Assembly (NCBI GenBank): GCA_001657315.1
Contig: LYSV01000019.1
Coordinates: 1 to 64,000 of the forward strand
Length of the DNA stretch: 64,000 nt
Direction of reading: 5' to 3'
Source of the DNA: Flammeovirgaceae bacterium BBD 1991-12
Lineage (GTDB): Bacteria; Bacteroidota; Bacteroidia; Cytophagales; Cyclobacteriaceae
In this document: piece after piece, positions 60,851 through 64,000 of the stretch
Layout of the letters: the number at the start of each line of letters is the position of its first letter
How positions within the stretch are numbered: position 1 is the stretch's first letter
Position numbers and translations under genes: made by a program
Notes under the pieces: generated by a model
What the model was told of the DNA's origin: nothing
The model's database searches: none
The model's input: the letters and a program-made list of their open reading frames with translations, nothing else

Positions 60851-60882
60851 ATATTTGTATTTTGTATACAAAATACAAATAT
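60851..60882. promoter_or_regulatory. Perfect 32-bp palindromic operator of the GntR operon
   Basis: Two 16-base arms (60851-60866 and 60867-60882), each containing TTTGTATTTTGTA or its complement, form an uninterrupted palindrome with the centre TTGTATACAA. This centre is like other FCD-GntR sites. It ends 8 bases before the GTG start and overlaps a TATATTTG -7 element (60876-60883, minus strand). The best reading is autorepression by the GntR protein. Confidence 0.8.
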
Positions 60883-60883
60883 A
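60876..60883 (-). promoter_or_regulatory. Candidate -7 element of the GntR operon
   Basis: On the minus strand the bases read TATATTTG, exact to TAnnTTTG, 32 bases before the GTG start. It lies at the edge of the palindrome, so a bound regulator would block RNA polymerase. A clear -33 element was not seen. Confidence 0.5.
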
Positions 60884-61045
60884 GTCTTGGTTCTGATCTT
60901 TCCATCATCGAATCATACATTTCGAATACAAAAACAGATTGACTGTAGAAATAAGATGACCTTACTGGAGAATTAGTGATTTTTGAAGGCAGATTGACGA
61001 TTTAAGACTACCCCTTCGTTTTTCTTGAGATCTCTAATTTCATGG

Positions 61046-62233
61046 TTAGAGTACAAATCCTGCCACAAGGCCGGCAATTATGATGAATGGGGCTGGTATT
61101 TTGGTAAAGGTAAGCGTACCGAATGTACCCAGTACGATCAGCAGGTTTTGAATGTTGTTTTCCAGAGGGATGAACATAAGTAATGCGGCGGCTATTACCA
61201 TACCCGTACTGGCGGCATTGATGCCCTCCAGAGAAGCCTTGATGATCCGGTATTTTTTTAGCTGTTCCCAGAAGCGGATAACAAAGAAGATCAGAAAAGT
61301 GCCCGGCAGGAAAATACCTATTGCTGCAGCAAATGCCCCCACTATCTCTCCTCCTATACCAAAATTGCGCATGGACAGGGAGCCTATATAGGCACAAAAT
61401 GAAAATACCGGACCGGGCAACGATTGCATAAGGGCATAGCCCGAAAGGAACTCTTCCGAGCTCAGATAGTGTTTAAACTGGACAAATTCCGTATACAGAA
61501 AGGGTATCAGCACCTGGCCTCCTCCGAATATCAGCGAACCACTTCTGTAGAAGTTCTCAAATAACCGGAAGGGCAGCAGACTGGGCTCATTTCTGGTAAA
61601 TGCACCGATAAGTGCCGCTCCGATGAACACGGAAGACCATAGTACAAAATTAGCCCACTGGATCCTGATCCTGTCTTTCTCCTCAATGGGCTGTGTCTTG
61701 TACTTAAATGCCGTGATGCCTCCACTAACTATCAACAACAGGGGAAATACATAGGGGGACCTGAGCAGAAACGAGCCTGTCGCAGCCATCAACATGATAG
61801 CAACGGCCGTCTTTGATTTGATCACCTTCTGTGCAATCCTCAGCGCAGCGTATCCTACAAAGCCCACGGCCATAGGCTGAATGTACTTGGTGAATCCTAT
61901 GGACATGTCTTTTTCCTGCAGATTGCTGATAATAACCGCAGCGGTCGTCATGATGGACACAGCAGGCAGCATCCATATCAAAAGGGTCAGGTAAGCCAGA
62001 TTGGGTCCACCTATTTTAAAGCCTACTGCTGTAATGGTCTGTGTAGAGGTAGGTCCGGGCAGGATCTGGCACAGAGCAGTCAGCTCGATCAGATCTTCTT
62101 CTGACAGATAACCCCGTTTTTTGACCAGCAGATCCAAAAACATAGCGAAGTGTGCCTGAGGACCTCCAAAGGCCGATATAGATAAAATGAATACGTCTCT
62201 AAGGAAAATGTAATATCGTACTCTTTTGAACAC
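61046..62233 (-). CDS. chrA: ChrA family chromate-type ion transporter
   Basis: A 395-aa protein with about ten to twelve transmembrane helices in two homologous halves. Each half carries the CHR pattern: FGGPQAHFAMFLDLLVKKRG and ILPGPTSTQ in the first, FGGGQVLIPFLYTEFVQFKH and SLPGPVFSF in the second. Proven members export chromate; many others have unknown substrates, so the name is only a family name. No chromate regulator adjoins. It is monocistronic by spacing (202 bases from the GntR gene, 30 from the oxygenase). Confidence 0.92.
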   Translation of the reverse strand: MFKRVRYYIFLRDVFILSISAFGGPQAHFAMFLDLLVKKRGYLSEEDLIELTALCQILPGPTSTQTITAVGFKIGGPNLAYLTLLIWMLPAVSIMTTAAVIISNLQEKDMSIGFTKYIQPMAVGFVGYAALRIAQKVIKSKTAVAIMLMAATGSFLLRSPYVFPLLLIVSGGITAFKYKTQPIEEKDRIRIQWANFVLWSSVFIGAALIGAFTRNEPSLLPFRLFENFYRSGSLIFGGGQVLIPFLYTEFVQFKHYLSSEEFLSGYALMQSLPGPVFSFCAYIGSLSMRNFGIGGEIVGAFAAAIGIFLPGTFLIFFVIRFWEQLKKYRIIKASLEGINAASTGMVIAAALLMFIPLENNIQNLLIVLGTFGTLTFTKIPAPFIIIAGLVAGFVL

Positions 62234-62263
62234 GCAGTAGCTATATCATTTTCACTAGCCGCA

Positions 62264-63238
62264 TTATTTCTTTTTCAAACCTATTTCTGCTAACCGCTCA
62301 TTCAGAAAATCTCCGGCGGTAATGTTGTCAAACTGTATCGGGTGACTTTCATCTATGCAATTTTCAAGGCATGAAAGATCCATTTCAGATCGGGGATGCA
62401 TGAAAAACGGAATGGAAAACCTCGAAGACTTCATGAGCTCCCTCGGAGGATTCACCACCCTGTGAATAGTGGACTTCAATTTGCCGTTGGTCAATCGCTC
62501 CAACATGTCACCTACATTTACCACCAGTTGATCGGGTAGCGCCGTAATAGATATCCATTTACCATCCTTTCTGAGCACCTGCAGACCATCGGCACTGGCG
62601 CCCATGAGTAGAGTGATCAGGTTAATATCTCCATGCTCAGCAGCCCTTACAGCATCCTCTGGCACAGCATCCGGATCATCGATGGGGAAGTAGTGGATGG
62701 GCCTCAGTATACTGTTCCCGTTTTTGACCTTATCGTCAAAATAGTTTTTATCCAACCCCAGGTACAAGGCAATCGCCCTGAGCATTTCCACTCCCGTATG
62801 CTCAAGTCGCTGATAAACCTCAAGGCCGATCTCCTTCAGTTCAGGAAGCTCATTTACCCAAACATTGTCAGGATATTCATTTTTTATGGGGTCACCATCG
62901 GTTACTTCCTGTCCGATGTGATAAAATTCCTTAAGATCACCGGTGGTCCGTCCTTTGGCATGCTCCTTTCCTTTACCAATGTATCCGCGCTGACCGGCCA
63001 GGCCCTCTATCTCATACTTACCTTTTATATCATCAGGCAAGCTGAAAAAACGCCTGATAACATCATAGAGCTTTTCCGACAACTCATCGGTTAAATAGTG
63101 ATTCTTTATTGCAACAAAACCGATGGTATTGTAGGCTTCACCCAGGTCTTTGACAAACCGGCTTTGCTCATCCGTCGTGCCCTGTGTGAAATCTGCCAGA
63201 TCAAGGGACGGTATTTCATCGTATAACTTTGTGCTCAT
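62264..63238 (-). CDS. 2-oxoglutarate/Fe(II) dioxygenase, isopenicillin N synthase-like
   Basis: A 324-aa non-heme iron enzyme. The iron triad is H202 and D204 (EHGDINLITLL) with H259 (STIHRVVN); R273 in SRFSIPFF is the 2-oxoglutarate anchor. The N-terminal DIOX_N part (about 8-120) contains GFVAIKNH. The substrate cannot be deduced; relatives oxidise amino acids, nucleobases or natural products. It lies between ChrA and the str-operon terminator and has its own spacer, so it is probably expressed separately from rpsJ. Confidence 0.9.
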   Translation of the reverse strand: MSTKLYDEIPSLDLADFTQGTTDEQSRFVKDLGEAYNTIGFVAIKNHYLTDELSEKLYDVIRRFFSLPDDIKGKYEIEGLAGQRGYIGKGKEHAKGRTTGDLKEFYHIGQEVTDGDPIKNEYPDNVWVNELPELKEIGLEVYQRLEHTGVEMLRAIALYLGLDKNYFDDKVKNGNSILRPIHYFPIDDPDAVPEDAVRAAEHGDINLITLLMGASADGLQVLRKDGKWISITALPDQLVVNVGDMLERLTNGKLKSTIHRVVNPPRELMKSSRFSIPFFMHPRSEMDLSCLENCIDESHPIQFDNITAGDFLNERLAEIGLKKK

Positions 63239-63334
63239 AGCTTAATATCGTCGGGCGCGTACCACTAAAAATGCACCAGAGGTTACTTCTAAATTCAAAC
63301 GATTTAAATTAAGATTTTTGCCGCGAATAAACTA

Positions 63335-63363
63335 CAAAAAAAGCCCTTAGTCAATCTAAGGGC
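63335..63363 (-). terminator. Rho-independent terminator after rpsJ
   Basis: On the minus strand GCCCTTAG (63356-63363 complement) and CTAAGGGC form a perfect 8-bp stem with a 5-base loop, followed by a run of seven to eight U residues (63335-63342). It lies 35 bases beyond the rpsJ stop and separates rpsJ from the oxygenase. Confidence 0.9.
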
Positions 63364-63397
63364 CTGTGATGATTCGATTACTGACCGATGGTCTCAG

Positions 63398-63703
63398 TTA
63401 TACCTTGATCTCAACATCGACACCGCTGGGAAGCTCCAGTTTCATCAAGGCGTCTACCGTTTTGGTGCTGTTGGAATAGATATCTACCAATCGCTTATAG
63501 GTACAAAGCTGAAACTGCTCCCTGGACTTTTTATTGACGTGGGGGGACCTCAGCACAGTAAATTTCTCCTTAACAGTAGGCAGAGGGATTGGGCCGCTCA
63601 CTACTGCTCCTGTAGTTTTTACCGCTCTTACTATCTTCTCAGAAGACTTATCCACCAAATTGTGGTCGTAAGATTTTAGTTTTATTCTAATTTTTTGATT
63701 CAT
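63398..63703 (-). CDS. rpsJ: 30S ribosomal protein S10
   Basis: A 101-aa protein of the normal S10 length: [20 protein letters not shown] at the N-terminus, [29 protein letters not shown] in the middle and SGVDVEIKV at the end. It is a 30S head protein and, as NusE, part of transcription antitermination. It follows fusA after 10 bases. In many bacteria it heads the S10 operon; here a terminator follows at once, so rplC must lie elsewhere or be transcribed separately. Confidence 0.98.
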   Translation of the reverse strand: MNQKIRIKLKSYDHNLVDKSSEKIVRAVKTTGAVVSGPIPLPTVKEKFTVLRSPHVNKKSREQFQLCTYKRLVDIYSNSTKTVDALMKLELPSGVDVEIKV

Positions 63704-63713
63704 AGTTCAAACA

Positions 63714-64000
63714 TTAAGCGGGTTGTCCCTTTACACTTGCTATTACAGTTTCAGCGATATTCTGTGGTACAGGATCATAATGCGAAAAGGTCAATGATGC
63801 GGTTGCTCTTCCTGAGGTGATCGTTCTCAGATCAGTAACATACCCAAATAATTCCGACAATGGTACATCTGCCTTCACCACCTGTGCTACTCCTCTGGTA
63901 TCCATGCCTTTCATAATACCTCTTCGCTTGTTCAGGTCACCTGTTACCGAACCGGTATATTCATCAGGAGTAACTACCTCTACGGCCATTACAGGCTCCA
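63714..64000 (-). CDS. fusA: Elongation factor G, C-terminal part (5' part outside window)
   Basis: The last 95 codons of EF-G; the start lies beyond the window. The segment [27 protein letters not shown] begins domain V, followed by [34 protein letters not shown] and the C-terminus SVKGQPA. EF-G is the GTPase that moves tRNAs and mRNA on the ribosome. It is co-transcribed with rpsJ in the str operon. Confidence 0.97.
   Translation of the reverse strand, partial: EPVMAVEVVTPDEYTGSVTGDLNKRRGIMKGMDTRGVAQVVKADVPLSELFGYVTDLRTITSGRATASLTFSHYDPVPQNIAETVIASVKGQPA

Noticed and set aside
1-64000. CRISPR arrays, tRNA or rRNA genes, prophage or integrase modules
   Set aside because: No regularly spaced repeats, tRNA cloverleaf segments, rRNA stretches or integrase/transposase motifs were recognised on either strand by eye.

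Overview
The window comes from a Bacteroidota genome, most likely order Cytophagales (inference). Support: a full-length SprA (type 9 secretion/gliding outer-membrane protein), two secreted proteins with type 9 C-terminal sorting domains, DUF4837 and DUF4292 lipoproteins, a BT_3928/DoxX-type gene, the short eukaryote/archaeal-like prolyl-tRNA synthetase, and promoters resembling the Bacteroidota TTTG-n19-TAnnTTTG form.

Layout. 1-5430: two-component signalling region with an edge-truncated TPR sensor protein, a single-domain response regulator, an unknown 130-aa protein and a TPR histidine kinase. Divergent from the kinase is a tandem array of four exported micropeptide genes of 45-53 codons (4736-5429), the most unusual feature in the window. 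5430-6588 is almost empty. 6589-9000: cytochrome c, SCO1, HemJ-like and MOSC genes. 9226-10411: Crp/Fnr regulator and an RHH/small-membrane-protein pair behind a 29-bp palindrome. 10678-15236: glycosyltransferase cluster. 15330-18516: sensor kinase and ProS. 18645-21554: Trp/Ser/Arg-rich secreted protein and an outer-membrane barrel. 22112-33795: minus-strand block maeB-ruvA-sprA-gcvH-vanZ-tonB. 33919-45286: minus-strand envelope block (DUF4837, LysM transglycosylase, gatA, tatA, EnvC-like, DUF4292, TPR, nucleotidyltransferase, flippase, enoyl-CoA hydratase). 45781-48363: two paralogous T9SS cargo proteins. 48349-51007: threonine degradation (epimerase-type dehydrogenase and Kbl). 51076-54804: cdaA-folP, a probable DUF1599 remnant, DoxX-like protein and shikimate kinase. 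54837-60843: one tightly packed catabolic operon under a GntR regulator with a perfect 32-bp palindromic operator. 61046-64000: ChrA-type transporter, 2OG-Fe(II) oxygenase, and the end of the str operon (fusA, rpsJ) closed by a strong terminator.

Functional links. SprA is expected to export the two sorting-domain proteins. TonB, FadL-like barrel, SprA and the lipoproteins are all envelope functions. Threonine dehydrogenase and Kbl make glycine, which the GcvH-containing glycine cleavage system can consume. The GntR operon looks like uptake and degradation of a four-carbon sugar acid, but lacks the usual PdxA2 or aldolase partner. The micropeptide array lies head-to-head with a kinase whose TPR region is predicted to be periplasmic, so a peptide-sensor relationship is a plausible but unproven idea.

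No tRNA, rRNA, CRISPR array or intact insertion sequence was recognised. Family names come from motif recognition by eye; no database search was run.
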